A DNA stretch of 64,000 nucleotides from Collinsella tanakaei. Its GTDB lineage: Bacteria > Actinomycetota > Coriobacteriia > Coriobacteriales > Coriobacteriaceae. The position numbers and the translations under genes were made by a program. Of the stretch, positions 35,125 through 45,126 are shown piece by piece; position 1 is the stretch's first letter; every line of letters begins with the position of its first letter. The stretch covers positions 1 through 64,000 of the forward strand of contig NZ_JACJMB010000012.1 in NCBI RefSeq assembly GCF_016902615.1. The letters run 5' to 3'. The notes below the pieces were generated by a model, which worked only from the letters and a program-made list of their open reading frames with translations, had not been told where the DNA came from and searched no databases.

Positions 35125-36006
35125 CTACTTCCCGTCCTTGAAGTCGGGGACCTCGTGCCAGCGCTGGCGGAAGTAGTGAGCTGCCAGCTTGGGCTTGCGA
35201 TCGCGCGTGAACAGGCCCTTCTTGTTGCCCTGGACGCGCAGCAGGCCGGGCACGGTGATGAAGTCGGCGAAGTTCCAGACCTGCTCGCCGCAGACGAAGT
35301 CGTGCGCATCGAGCACGGCGTTATTCTCCTTGTAGTACTTCACCTGGTACTCCTCGGTGTAGAGGCTGGGGTTCGAGGAGGTGTCGTGCAACCCTATGAC
35401 GGTATCGGCGCCGTACTCGGTCATCATGACCGGCTTGCCCAGTTTGCCCCACTCCTCGAGTTCCGCCGCGAAGGCCTGGCTGGCGCAGTCGAGTTCGTTG
35501 CCCATGGTGTACCAGCCGTAGTAGCGGTTCAGGCGGATGACGTCTGAAAGCTTGGAGGCCACATCCTGGTCGACCGGCTTGCCGCTCTGGACGTCTACGA
35601 GCGTGCAGGGACGGCTCTGCGGGTCGAGCTCGTGCGCCAGGTCGAAGAGCGGCTTGAAGTGCTCATAGGCGCCCTCGCTCGTGGAATCGGGCTCGTTGGC
35701 GATGGACCACATGACCACGCAGGCATGGTTCTTGTCGCGCGCGATGAGGTCGCGGATGATGTCCTTGTGGTGCTCTTGGGTCTTGATGCCGTTCACCGGA
35801 TCGTAGGTGGACACGCCCTGTCCGGAGAAGTTCGCGCCGCCGCCGAAGCTCGCGTTGATGCCCACGGCCGTGGTCTCGTCGATGACGACGATACCCTCGG
35901 CGTCGCACAGGCGCATCATCTCCTCGGAGTAGGGGTAGTGGCTCGTGCGGAAGGAGTTCGCGCCCTGCCAGTGCATGAGGGAGATGTCCTTCGCGTACGT
36001 GGGCAC
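35125..36006 (-). pseudogene. uidA: 5'-truncated beta-glucuronidase (GH2 catalytic half)
   Basis: The frame encodes about the last 294 residues of a glycoside hydrolase family 2 beta-glucuronidase (full length about 600). It starts near the GANSFRTSHYPYSEEMM segment. Both catalytic glutamates are present, in IANEPDS (acid/base) and MTEYGAD (nucleophile). The N-terminal sugar-binding and immunoglobulin-like domains are absent. Upstream of 36006 the reading turns to unrelated Arg/Pro-rich sequence and then tRNA genes, so the break is real and not a frameshift. It is probably a deletion remnant without activity. Confidence 0.85.
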
Positions 36007-36168
36007 GTTCTGCCCGCGTCCCGCCGCTCGTGTACCGGTGCGGGGCTTTCTGCCATTGCGGGGTCTTGCGGGGGGCACGGGCCCTGCGGTGCGCGCCCTG
36101 TCGGCGGGGCGCTGCGCGCATACGAAAACGATCCCGGAAGCCTGCGGCTACCGGGATCGCGAATCTCC

Positions 36169-36242
36169 TGGAGCGGGCGACGGGAATCGAACCCGCGTCA
36201 TCAGCTTGGAAGGCTGGGGTTCTACCATTGAACTACGCCCGC
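36169..36242 (-). tRNA. tRNA-Gly(TCC)
   Basis: The minus strand folds as a tRNA with acceptor GCGGGCG/CGCCCGC, anticodon loop CTTCCAA (anticodon TCC), T-loop GGTTCGATTCC and an encoded CCA end. It lies next to the uidA break and a tRNA-Pro gene. Confidence 0.95.
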
Positions 36243-36247
36243 GTGTA

Positions 36248-36324
36248 TGGTCGGGACGACAGGATTCGAACCTGCGACATCCTGCTCCCAAAGCAGGCGC
36301 GCTACCAAACTGCGCCACGTCCCG
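36248..36324 (-). tRNA. tRNA-Pro(TGG)
   Basis: The minus strand folds with acceptor CGGGACG/CGTCCCG, anticodon loop TTTGGGA (anticodon TGG), T-loop GGTTCGAATCC and encoded CCA. It is 5 bp from tRNA-Gly and probably co-transcribed with it. Confidence 0.96.
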
Positions 36325-36518
36325 AAGGTGCTGAGCAGCTAGGGGTTGCATCTCACCCTGCTTGTCCCAAGGCGGAACAGATTATAGGGGATGCGGGACT
36401 CCTCCGCAACACGGCCCACATTTCCTCCGGGGAAAACCGCGTCGCGTCGATTGCCAGGGGGATTGCCGGGGCGCTAAAGTAGCCGGTGTCTTGCTATGGG
36501 CATGGGAGAAAGGTTTAT

Positions 36519-37328
36519 ATGTCAACAGAGGTTTTGTCGCCGGCTCAGGTGGAGGAGAAGGTCGAGGCGGTCGCCCAGACGAAGGCGACCATGCCGCTCG
36601 CCAAGATGTTCGTGCTCGCGATGCTCGCGGGCGCGTTCATCTCGTTCGGTGCCCTCTACTTCACGGTGTTTCTGTCCGACACGACGCTTTCCTGGGGTCC
36701 CCAGCGCGTCGTGGGCGGTCTGGTGTTCTGCTTGGGCCTCGTGCTCGTGCTGCTGTGCGGCGCGGAGCTCTTCACGGGCAACTCGCTCATGGTCTGCGCG
36801 CTCGCGTCGCGCAAGATCAGCCTTCGCGGGATGCTGCGCAACTGGGTGACGGTGTGGCTCGGCAACCTCGCCGGCGCGCTGGTGGTCGTGGCGATCGTGT
36901 TCTTCGCGGGCATCTACCAGATGAATGGCGAGTCGGTCGCGGCGACGATGGTCTCCATCGCCGCCGGCAAGGTGACGCCCGATGCCGTGACGCTGTTCTT
37001 CCGCGGCATCCTGTGCAACATCTTCGTGTGCCTGGCGGTGTGGATCGGTTTCGCGGGTAAGACGGCCGTCGACAAGGTCGTCGGCATCCTACTACCCATC
37101 TCCGGGTTCGTCGCCTGCGGCTTCGAGCACTGCGTGGCCAACATGTACTTTCTGCCCATGGGCGCGGTCATGGTGGCCAACGGCTACGGCGCCGATGTCG
37201 CCGGTGAGGCGTCGCTGAACATGTCGGGCATCGTCTACAACCTGTCCGTCGTGACGCTCGGCAACATCGTGGGCGGCGCGGTGCTCGTGGCGCTCGCGTA
37301 CTGGTTCGTGTACCACCGCGACAACTAG
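36519..37328 (+). CDS. formate/nitrite channel (FNT family)
   Basis: FNT proteins are pentameric channels for formate, nitrite or hydrosulfide. The 269-residue protein has six membrane segments, the pore motif around GAELFTGNSLM, and the conserved histidine in GFEHCVANMYFLP. The ATG at 36519 follows GGGAGAAAGG. In an anaerobe formate export is likely, but hydrosulfide transport is also possible given the sulfur/selenium genes next door. Confidence 0.88.
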   Translation: MSTEVLSPAQVEEKVEAVAQTKATMPLAKMFVLAMLAGAFISFGALYFTVFLSDTTLSWGPQRVVGGLVFCLGLVLVLLCGAELFTGNSLMVCALASRKISLRGMLRNWVTVWLGNLAGALVVVAIVFFAGIYQMNGESVAATMVSIAAGKVTPDAVTLFFRGILCNIFVCLAVWIGFAGKTAVDKVVGILLPISGFVACGFEHCVANMYFLPMGAVMVANGYGADVAGEASLNMSGIVYNLSVVTLGNIVGGAVLVALAYWFVYHRDN

Positions 37329-37351
37329 CGCGCGGGCGCCTGCGCGCCGCG

Positions 37352-37385
37352 GCGCATCCGGCGGCATGCGAGCCGCCGGATGCGC
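37352..37385 (+). terminator. hairpin after the FNT channel gene
   Basis: A perfect 14-bp stem (37352-37365 with 37372-37385) lies 23 bp after the stop. It is followed by a short T-containing tail only. Confidence 0.6.
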
Positions 37386-37521
37386 TTCCTATGTCAAACG
37401 TGAACGGCCAAGCGGGTCGGGGTACAGCTGCGCCCCGGCCCGCGTGCGTAAGGAGGCCTTCGGGGGCGGCCGCCCTTGCCGCATCGGAACCTCATGCGAC
37501 CTTCTACCGATAAACTGGTCG

Positions 37522-37584
37522 TTGACGGGTTCCATGTAAGGGAAATTTATTATTATGATTATCCTCAGAATAAGGATAATCATA
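37522..37584 (+). promoter_or_regulatory. promoter and palindromic operator of yedF
   Basis: TTGACG (37522-37527) is followed after 18-20 bp by TTTATT/TATTAT (37546-37553). A perfect 12-bp-arm palindrome (37554-37565 and 37573-37584) begins right after the -10. Its core ATTATCCT-N7-AGGATAAT is the same as at 31109-31131 before the double-cubane reductase. Repression by a shared regulator is inferred. Confidence 0.65.
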
Positions 37585-37625
37585 CTCGCCGTAGGCGGGT
37601 GTGCGCTGTTGGCGAAAGGATTCTC

Positions 37626-38261
37626 ATGGTCGAGCTCAACTGCTTCGGGGAGACATGCCCCAAGCCCGTCATCCGTGCCATGAAGGCACTCCAGGAACCG
37701 GGATCCGCCGGTGCGGTGCGCGTGCTCGTGGACAACACGGTCGCCGTCGAGAACCTGAAGCGCCTCGCGGCGAGCAAGCAGGGCGCGGTGTCCGTCGCCG
37801 AGGTGCAGGGCGGATGGGCCGTCGAGATCTCCGGCGTCAGCGAGGCGGATGCCGAGTGGCCCTCCGGTGAGGAGGCTGCGCTCGCCGAGGCGGGCATCGC
37901 GTGCCCGGCGCCCGAGGCGGCCCGTCAGCAGGTGACGGTGTTCGTCGGGTCGCGCGCGCTCGGTCAGGGATCTCCCGAGCTCGGTGACATACTCCTGAAG
38001 GGCCTCGTCTACGCCATGGCGCAAGCCGAGGAGCCCCCACACCGCATCGTCTTCTTCAACGACGGCGCCGCGCTCACCTGCGAGGGCTCCCCGCTCGTCG
38101 ACGACGTCCGCGAGCTCGAGCGCCGCGGCTGCGAGGTGCTGACCTGCGGGACGTGCCTGGATTTCCACGGCCTGCGCGACCGGCTCGCCGTGGGCGGCGT
38201 GACGAACCTGTACGCCATCTCCGAGTTCGTGCTCGGCACCGACAAGGTCGTCACGCTCTAG
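37626..38261 (+). CDS. yedF: selenium-metabolism protein YedF (TusA/SirA-like plus DsrE-like)
   Basis: YedF proteins accompany SelD and are thought to carry or deliver reduced sulfur or selenium. The 211-residue protein has an N-terminal TusA-like domain with CPKP (11-14) and a C-terminal DsrE-like domain with LTCEGS and LTCGTCLDF cysteines. The ATG at 37626 follows AAAGGA with 5-nt spacing; earlier in-frame starts would place the operator inside the gene. It is the first gene before the desulfurase, DUF3343 carrier and selD. Confidence 0.9.
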   Translation: MVELNCFGETCPKPVIRAMKALQEPGSAGAVRVLVDNTVAVENLKRLAASKQGAVSVAEVQGGWAVEISGVSEADAEWPSGEEAALAEAGIACPAPEAARQQVTVFVGSRALGQGSPELGDILLKGLVYAMAQAEEPPHRIVFFNDGAALTCEGSPLVDDVRELERRGCEVLTCGTCLDFHGLRDRLAVGGVTNLYAISEFVLGTDKVVTL

Positions 38262-38334
38262 GGGAGCCTCGCGGGCTTCGGGTTCGGTTCGCCGCCCGAG
38301 CGGCTGCCCCGCGCCGCCTCGATGCTCCTCATTT

Positions 38335-38460
38335 CCGCTATTAGGTCCTTCGCGGGGTGAGGCCGCTGAAGCCGCTGTCCGCCAGCCCGAAAATCCCTGG
38401 TGAACTCTCGGGTCTCAGGTGCCCGCTCGGGCGCCGGCGCACGGGAGGACCTAAAAATCG
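38335..38460 (-). repeat. 126-bp inverted-end element, copy C
   Basis: Read on the minus strand it begins CGATTTTTAGGTCC and ends GGACCTAATAGCGG. The CAGGGATTTT block begins at element position 62, one base off the other copies. It lies between yedF and the desulfurase gene, so transcripts of a yedF-selD operon would pass through it. Confidence 0.7.
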
Positions 38461-38574
38461 GAAATACGGGGCAACAAGCGGGCGTGCGCCCTCCTCTTGG
38501 CGGCGGGTCCGGCCGCTGCGTCCCCGACTCGCCGTGTCTGCCGACGTTTTGCATCTGAAAGGGCGAAAGACGCC

Positions 38575-39720
38575 ATGATCTACCTGAACAACGCCGCCAC
38601 CACCATCCAGAAACCGCCCGAGGTCGCCCAGGCGGTCGTCGCGGCCATGGCGGGCGCGGGCAGCAGCGCGCGCGGGGCGTCTGCCGACGACCTCGCCGCG
38701 GCGCGCTCGGTCGCCGGTGCGCGCGTGCACCTGGCGCGCCTGTTCGGGTTTTCGCACCCCGAGCGCGTCATCTTCACCATGAACGCGACGATGGCTCTGA
38801 ACATCGCCCTGTTCGGCCTGCTCAAGCCGGGCGACCACGTGATTACGACGGATTTCGAGCACAACTCCGTGCTGCGCCCGCTGCACGAGCTCGAACGCCG
38901 CGGGGTGATCGGGCTCGACTACGTGAGGGCCGATGCCGCAGGGCGCCTGCACACCGAGGAGCTCGAGGGGCTGTTTCGCCCGAACACCGCCGCCGTCGTG
39001 GCGACGCACGCCTCGAACCTCACCGGCGCGCTCACCGACGCGGCGGCGCTCGCCGCGTCCGCCCATGCCCACGGTGCCCGTTTCATCCTCGATGCGGCGC
39101 AGACGGCGGGCGCGCTTCCGGTGGATGCGGCCGCGCTCGGGGCGGATATCATCTGCTTCACCGGGCACAAGGCCCTGATGGGGCCCCAGGGCACCGGCGG
39201 CCTGCTCGTGGCGCCCGATGTGGAGCTCGCCCCGCTCATCCTGGGCGGCACCGGGGTGAAGAGCGCCGATCCCTTCCAGCCTGCGAGCTGGCCCGAGCAC
39301 CTGGAGGCGGGCACCCTGAACAGCCAGGGCATCGCGGGCCTCGACGCGGCGGTGGGCGTTCTGCTCGATGTGGGCGTCGAGCACGTGGCCGCCTATGAGG
39401 CGAGGCTCCGCGAGCGCTTCTGCGCGGGCGTGGGGGATATCCCCGGCATCACGGTCTATGGCGCGCATGACGGGCAGGCGCACACCGGCGTCGTGGCGCT
39501 GAACCTCGCCGGTATGGATTCGTCGACGCTGGCGGACCGGCTGGCGCAGGACTTCGGCATCGCCACGCGCGCGGGCCTGCACTGCGCCCCGCGCATGCAC
39601 GCGGCGCTCGGCACCCTCGAGCAGGGGGCGGTGCGCTTCTCGTTTTGCTGGTACACCAGCGCGTCCGACATCGATGCGGCCGTCAGCGCGCTGCGCGAGA
39701 TCGCGCGCGCACGGCGCTAG
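38575..39720 (+). CDS. cysteine desulfurase-like class V aminotransferase (selenium-associated)
   Basis: This PLP enzyme removes sulfur (or selenium) from cysteine (selenocysteine) as a persulfide/perselenide. The 381-residue protein has the N-terminal YLNNAATT, the PLP lysine in TGHKALMG (Lys199) and the catalytic cysteine in GLHCAPRMH (Cys337). It resembles the desulfurase family encoded beside selD and yedF in anaerobes, not IscS of the ISC pathway. The ATG follows a weak GGGCGAAAG site. The DUF3343 gene begins 18 bp after its stop. Confidence 0.88.
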   Translation: MIYLNNAATTIQKPPEVAQAVVAAMAGAGSSARGASADDLAAARSVAGARVHLARLFGFSHPERVIFTMNATMALNIALFGLLKPGDHVITTDFEHNSVLRPLHELERRGVIGLDYVRADAAGRLHTEELEGLFRPNTAAVVATHASNLTGALTDAAALAASAHAHGARFILDAAQTAGALPVDAAALGADIICFTGHKALMGPQGTGGLLVAPDVELAPLILGGTGVKSADPFQPASWPEHLEAGTLNSQGIAGLDAAVGVLLDVGVEHVAAYEARLRERFCAGVGDIPGITVYGAHDGQAHTGVVALNLAGMDSSTLADRLAQDFGIATRAGLHCAPRMHAALGTLEQGAVRFSFCWYTSASDIDAAVSALREIARARR

Positions 39721-39738
39721 GAAGAAGGGGAGGTAGGG

Positions 39739-39981
39739 ATGCCTCGAGCAACCGAGCCTCGCATCGTCGTCTCGTTCGCGAGCACGTTCGACGCCATGGA
39801 GGCCGAGCGGCTCTGCCAGCAGGCCGGTGTCGCCGGGCGCATCATCCCGCTGCCCGTGGAGATCGATGCGGAGTGCGGCCTCGCGTGGGCCATGCCCGCG
39901 ACCGAGGCGGCGCTCGCCGCCTTCAACGATGCGGTCGCGGGACATCTCGTACCCGAGGGCATCTACCGACTCATGCTGTAG
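39739..39981 (+). CDS. DUF3343 putative Se/S carrier protein
   Basis: DUF3343 proteins are small partners of YedF, SelD and desulfurases, suggested to carry selenium or sulfur on a cysteine. The 80-residue protein has FASTFDAMEAERLC at the N-terminus and the conserved cysteine in DAECGLAW (about residue 46). The ATG at 39739 follows a GAGGTAGGG site. It sits between the desulfurase (18 bp before) and selD (64 bp after), which fits a relay from desulfurase to SelD. The family function is predicted only. Confidence 0.82.
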   Translation: MPRATEPRIVVSFASTFDAMEAERLCQQAGVAGRIIPLPVEIDAECGLAWAMPATEAALAAFNDAVAGHLVPEGIYRLML

Positions 39982-40045
39982 CAAACCAGGCGCCCGCAGC
40001 CCGAGGCGGAGCGGGCGGGCGCGCGTCCGAAAGAAGGATGAGCCC

Positions 40046-41086
40046 ATGGAGACCACCGTCAAGCTCACGAAGCTCGCCGATTGCGCCGGGTGCGGCGCGA
40101 AGGTGGGGGCAGGGGAGCTCGCGAGCCTGTTCGAGGGCTTTCCCGACGTGCGCGACCCCAACCTGCTCGTGGGCTTCGACCATGCCGACGACGCCGCGGT
40201 CTACAGGCTGCGTGACGACCTCGCCATCGTGCAGACGCTCGACTTCTTCCCGCCCATCGCGGACGACCCGTACACGTTCGGCCAGATCGCGGCGGCCAAC
40301 GCCCTGTCCGACATCTACGCCATGGGCGCCCGTCCCATCACGGCGCTGAACATCATGGCGGTGCCGGAGGACATGCCGAAGGAGGCCGTGCGCGAGATCC
40401 TGCGCGGCGGCGCGTGCAAGGTCGCCGAGGCGGGGGCCGTCGTGGCGGGCGGCCACAGCATCTACGACGACGAGCCGAAATACGGCCTGTCGGTCACGGG
40501 CGTCATCGACCCGGCGCGGCTGCTCAGAAACGACACGGCGCGCCCCGGCGACGTTCTCATCTACACCAAGCCCGTGGGCATCGGCGTCATGACGACGGCG
40601 CTCAAAGGCGGCCTGGCCGACGAGGAGGCGCGTTCGCGCGTCGAGGGGATCATGTGCACGCTGAACCGCGCCGCGGCCGAGGCGGCACGCCCCTTCGCCG
40701 TCCACGCCTGCACCGACATCACGGGGTTTGCCGTGCTCGGGCACGCGCTCGAGCTCGCTCAGGGCTCGAACACCCAGGTCGTGCTCGATGCCGACGCGTT
40801 CGCGTTCTTACCGGGCGCCCTCGATTTCGCCGCCATGGGCATCCTGCCGGCGGGTGTCTACCGCAACCGCCGCTACGCGGAGTCCGAGGTGGATATCGAC
40901 GCGCGCGTCCCGCTTGCGGTGGCGGACCTGCTGTTCGACCCGCAGACCTCGGGCGGCCTGCTGTTCTCGGTCGACGCCGCCGACGCGGATGCCCTCATGG
41001 CGGCCCTTGCCGGCGCGGTCCCCGCGGCGCAGCGCATCGGGCGCGTCGGGGCCTACACCGGCGGCGCGCGCGTGCGCGTGCGGTGA
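40046..41086 (+). CDS. selD: selenide, water dikinase SelD
   Basis: SelD makes selenophosphate from selenide and ATP. The 346-residue protein aligns with E. coli SelD through DCAGCGAK. Cys16 and Lys19 match the essential Cys17 and Lys20, and the following Cys is Ala. The selenium site is Cys, not Sec, and the DDAAVY metal site and DPQTSGGLL motif are present. The ATG at 40046 follows AAGAAGGATG-like sequence. No selA, selB, tRNA-Sec, yqeB or yqeC is in the window, so use for labile-selenium hydroxylases or selenouridine is open. Confidence 0.93.
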   Translation: METTVKLTKLADCAGCGAKVGAGELASLFEGFPDVRDPNLLVGFDHADDAAVYRLRDDLAIVQTLDFFPPIADDPYTFGQIAAANALSDIYAMGARPITALNIMAVPEDMPKEAVREILRGGACKVAEAGAVVAGGHSIYDDEPKYGLSVTGVIDPARLLRNDTARPGDVLIYTKPVGIGVMTTALKGGLADEEARSRVEGIMCTLNRAAAEAARPFAVHACTDITGFAVLGHALELAQGSNTQVVLDADAFAFLPGALDFAAMGILPAGVYRNRRYAESEVDIDARVPLAVADLLFDPQTSGGLLFSVDAADADALMAALAGAVPAAQRIGRVGAYTGGARVRVR

Positions 41087-41266
41087 GGCGCGCCTGCTCA
41101 CAACCTGCTCGGACGCGAAACACGTGTGAAACGTATTCGCAACACGCAGTACACAGTGGGGTCGTTGAACTGGGAAAAGGTATCGGATGCCTGCGTTTGC
41201 ACACCATTTTGCATATAGGTGCTGCACCGCGCCGTAGTACCATGGGTCCCGTTTTTCGGGAGTTAA

Positions 41267-42643
<1,377 letters not shown>

Positions 42644-42824
42644 GTCGCTGCGGTTTTTCCTGACATAGGTGCCTGATTTCCGGGCGTCCCGCTGCATCCG
42701 CGCGGGGCGCCCGGTTTCATGGCAGGGTCGATGTGCCCCCGGTAGAGTGGCAAAGGAGGCGCCTCGGGGAACAGGCGCGTTGCCGTGTCCCGAGGCGCCG
42801 CCTGGAAAGGGGCCGTTGCGGTCG

Positions 42825-43163
42825 CTACAGCGCCTCGGCGCCGCGCTCGCCCGTGCGAATGCGGACGACTTCCTCGACGGGGGAGACGAAGATCTTGCCG
42901 TCACCCACCTCGCCGGTGCGCGCCGCACGACAGATGACCTCGATGACGTCTTCGACCTGGGTGTCGCTGACCACGAGGTCGAACTGCACCTTCGGGATGG
43001 TGTTCAGCAGCACCTCGGTGCCGCGTACATACTCCTTCCAGCCGTGCTGGTTGCCGCAGCCCATCACCTGGACGATGGTCATGCCGCGCACATCGGCGGC
43101 GTACAGCGCGTCCTTGAGCGCCTCGAGCTTCTCGGCGCGCACGATCGCGGTGATCCGTTTCAT
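42825..43163 (-). CDS. glnB: PII nitrogen-regulatory protein lacking the uridylylation tyrosine
   Basis: PII proteins sense ATP/ADP and 2-oxoglutarate and control ammonium channels and other targets through the T-loop. The 112-residue protein aligns residue by residue with E. coli GlnB over the first 60 positions. The modified Tyr51 is Val here (GTEVLL), so uridylylation at that site is not possible. The start follows AAAGGAAG. It is downstream of amt on the same strand with a 301-bp gap that holds no recognisable gene. Confidence 0.93.
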   Translation of the reverse strand: MKRITAIVRAEKLEALKDALYAADVRGMTIVQVMGCGNQHGWKEYVRGTEVLLNTIPKVQFDLVVSDTQVEDVIEVICRAARTGEVGDGKIFVSPVEEVVRIRTGERGAEAL

Positions 43164-43464
43164 ATCGCTTCCTTTCCGAATCGATTCTCAGCGTGCGGCG
43201 CCTGCTTCGTACAGAGACGCCGCATCGCATGCGGTTGCTATCCGCTTCAGCCTCGCGCGGCGCCTGCGCACGCGGCCCCATCTGCAGAGCAGGCGGACAG
43301 CAGCGCTGAGCATTGGAGGTACGCGACGAGCATCGAGGGCTGCTCTGCGCGCATACCCGTGCCGTGCTCCGACGTCGACGCGCGCTTTGCGGCGTGCGGG
43401 ACCGCATGGGGTGTGAGAGAGGTTGCAGTGGGAAGGGTTTGCAAGTCGGTGCGTTTCATGATTA

Positions 43465-44739
43465 TCAGTCCAATCCACTGAATGCCGGATAGGCGCTCTC
43501 GCCGTGCTCGGAGATGTCGAGGCCCAGCGCCTCGTCTGCCTCGTCGACGCGGATCTTGCCGCCCATGATCGCGCGCACGGCAAACGCGATGAGAAGGTCG
43601 AGCACGATGACGATGGCAAGGGTCACCACGATGCCGAGGACCTGGTCGATGAGCAGCGCGGGGTCGCCGGTGTACAGCAGGCCGCCGTGATCGGTCCAGG
43701 AGAGCTCCGGCACGCAGAACAGGCCGGTGAGCACGCCGCCCAGGATGCCGCCCACGCCGTGGCAGCCGAACGCGTCGAGCGCGTCGTCGTAGCCGATGCG
43801 GGCCTTCAGGTGGGAGATGGCCAGATAGCACACGGGGGAGACCATCGCCCCCATGACGAGGGCGGCCCAGGGCTCGACGAAGCCGGCGCCCGGCGTCACG
43901 ACCACGAGGCCCGCCACAAGTCCGGTGCTCGCGCCCACGAGCGTGGGCTTGCCGGTGCGCACGCGCTCGACCACGAGCCACGAGACGAGCCCTGCGGCGC
44001 TCGCGGTCACCGTGTTGAGCACCGCCAGCGCCGCGATGCCGTCGGCGGCGAAGGCCGAGCCGCCGTTGAAGCCGAACCATCCGAACCACAGAAGGCCGGC
44101 GCCGAGCGCCACGAACGGCACGTTGTGCGGCCGGTAGCTCATGACGCCGAAGCCGCGGCGGCTGCCCACCATGAGGCAGAGGATGAGGCCGGTGACGCCC
44201 GAGGAGATGTGCACGACGTCGCCGCCGGCGAAGTCGAGCGCGCCGATGATGCCGCCGATGAGCGAGCCCTCGCCGCCCCACACCATGTGGGCGAGCGGCG
44301 CGTAGACCACGAGCACCCAGATGCCCATGAACAGCGCGAGGGCGCCGAAGCGCACGCGCCCCGCGAGCGAGCCGGTGACGATCGCCGCGGTGATCATGGC
44401 GAAGGCCATCTGGAAGGCGATGTCCACGATGCCAGGATAGGTCGCATCGGCGGGCGGGTTGGCGGTCTGGGCCAGAAGGGCCGAGACCGTCGGCAGCGCG
44501 AGCAGCTGGTCGAAGCCGCCGAAGAACGGAAGCGAGCCGTCGCCGCCGTAGGCGAACGACCAGCCGGCGACGATCCACAGCGCGCCGACGAGTCCGATGA
44601 TGCCGAAGCACATGAGCATCGTGTTCACGACGTTCTTGCGACGTGCGAGGCCGCCGTAGAAGAACGCGAGGCCCGGTGTCATGAGGAACACGAGCATGGT
44701 GCAGACGAGCATGAAGGCGGTGGAGCCGCTGTCGTACAT
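43465..44739 (-). CDS. amt: ammonium transporter Amt
   Basis: Amt trimers conduct ammonium into the cell and are blocked by PII. The 424-residue protein has eleven membrane segments, the N-terminal MTPGLAFFYGGLARRKN, and the twin pore histidines in DVVHISSG (His177) and FGCHGVGG (His327). The C-terminal cytoplasmic tail ends in SEHGESAYPAF, the PII-contact type tail. The ATG at 44739 follows AGGAG; an upstream frame lacks membrane character. Confidence 0.94.
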   Translation of the reverse strand: MYDSGSTAFMLVCTMLVFLMTPGLAFFYGGLARRKNVVNTMLMCFGIIGLVGALWIVAGWSFAYGGDGSLPFFGGFDQLLALPTVSALLAQTANPPADATYPGIVDIAFQMAFAMITAAIVTGSLAGRVRFGALALFMGIWVLVVYAPLAHMVWGGEGSLIGGIIGALDFAGGDVVHISSGVTGLILCLMVGSRRGFGVMSYRPHNVPFVALGAGLLWFGWFGFNGGSAFAADGIAALAVLNTVTASAAGLVSWLVVERVRTGKPTLVGASTGLVAGLVVVTPGAGFVEPWAALVMGAMVSPVCYLAISHLKARIGYDDALDAFGCHGVGGILGGVLTGLFCVPELSWTDHGGLLYTGDPALLIDQVLGIVVTLAIVIVLDLLIAFAVRAIMGGKIRVDEADEALGLDISEHGESAYPAFSGLD

Positions 44740-45126
44740 GGTCACTCCTATCGGTCGTGGGATGCAGGACGCGGCCATGATGGCACGCCGGGCGAGCAGT
44801 GTTTCAGGCCTGTCGCGAAAAGCCGAATCGTAACGAGCGCGAATTCGTCTCTCATCGGAATCGAAATCGAACCGCAACGTTGGAAACGAGAAATTTATCG
44901 CGTTGCTGCATGTCGGGTGGCTGCGGGCGGCGGGCGCGGCACGGCGGGCGGGGGTTGTCCGCTGCGGGTTCGCTTTCGTGCCGTCGGCGGGCCATCATGG
45001 GCTGCCGCGTGCGGCCAGGCGCGCATTTTGTGCTCGCACCGACGCTTGAGCGCACATGTTGTGCCGCTCCGGTACACTTAACGAGTTCTGCCAAGGAATC
45101 GACCTATCTTGAGAGATGGGGGAGGA
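44740..45126. other. 387-bp divergent intergenic region
   Basis: It separates amt (minus) from the hydroxylase operon (plus). It contains repeated GAATCG/GAAATCG motifs at 44823-44875, also seen once before glnB (43174-43181 region), and ends in the hydroxylase leader. No gene was found; promoters are not certain. Confidence 0.4.

Noticed and set aside
40046-41086. Selenocysteine-containing SelD
   Set aside because: The selenium-site residue is encoded as an ordinary Cys codon; no in-frame TGA is found there.
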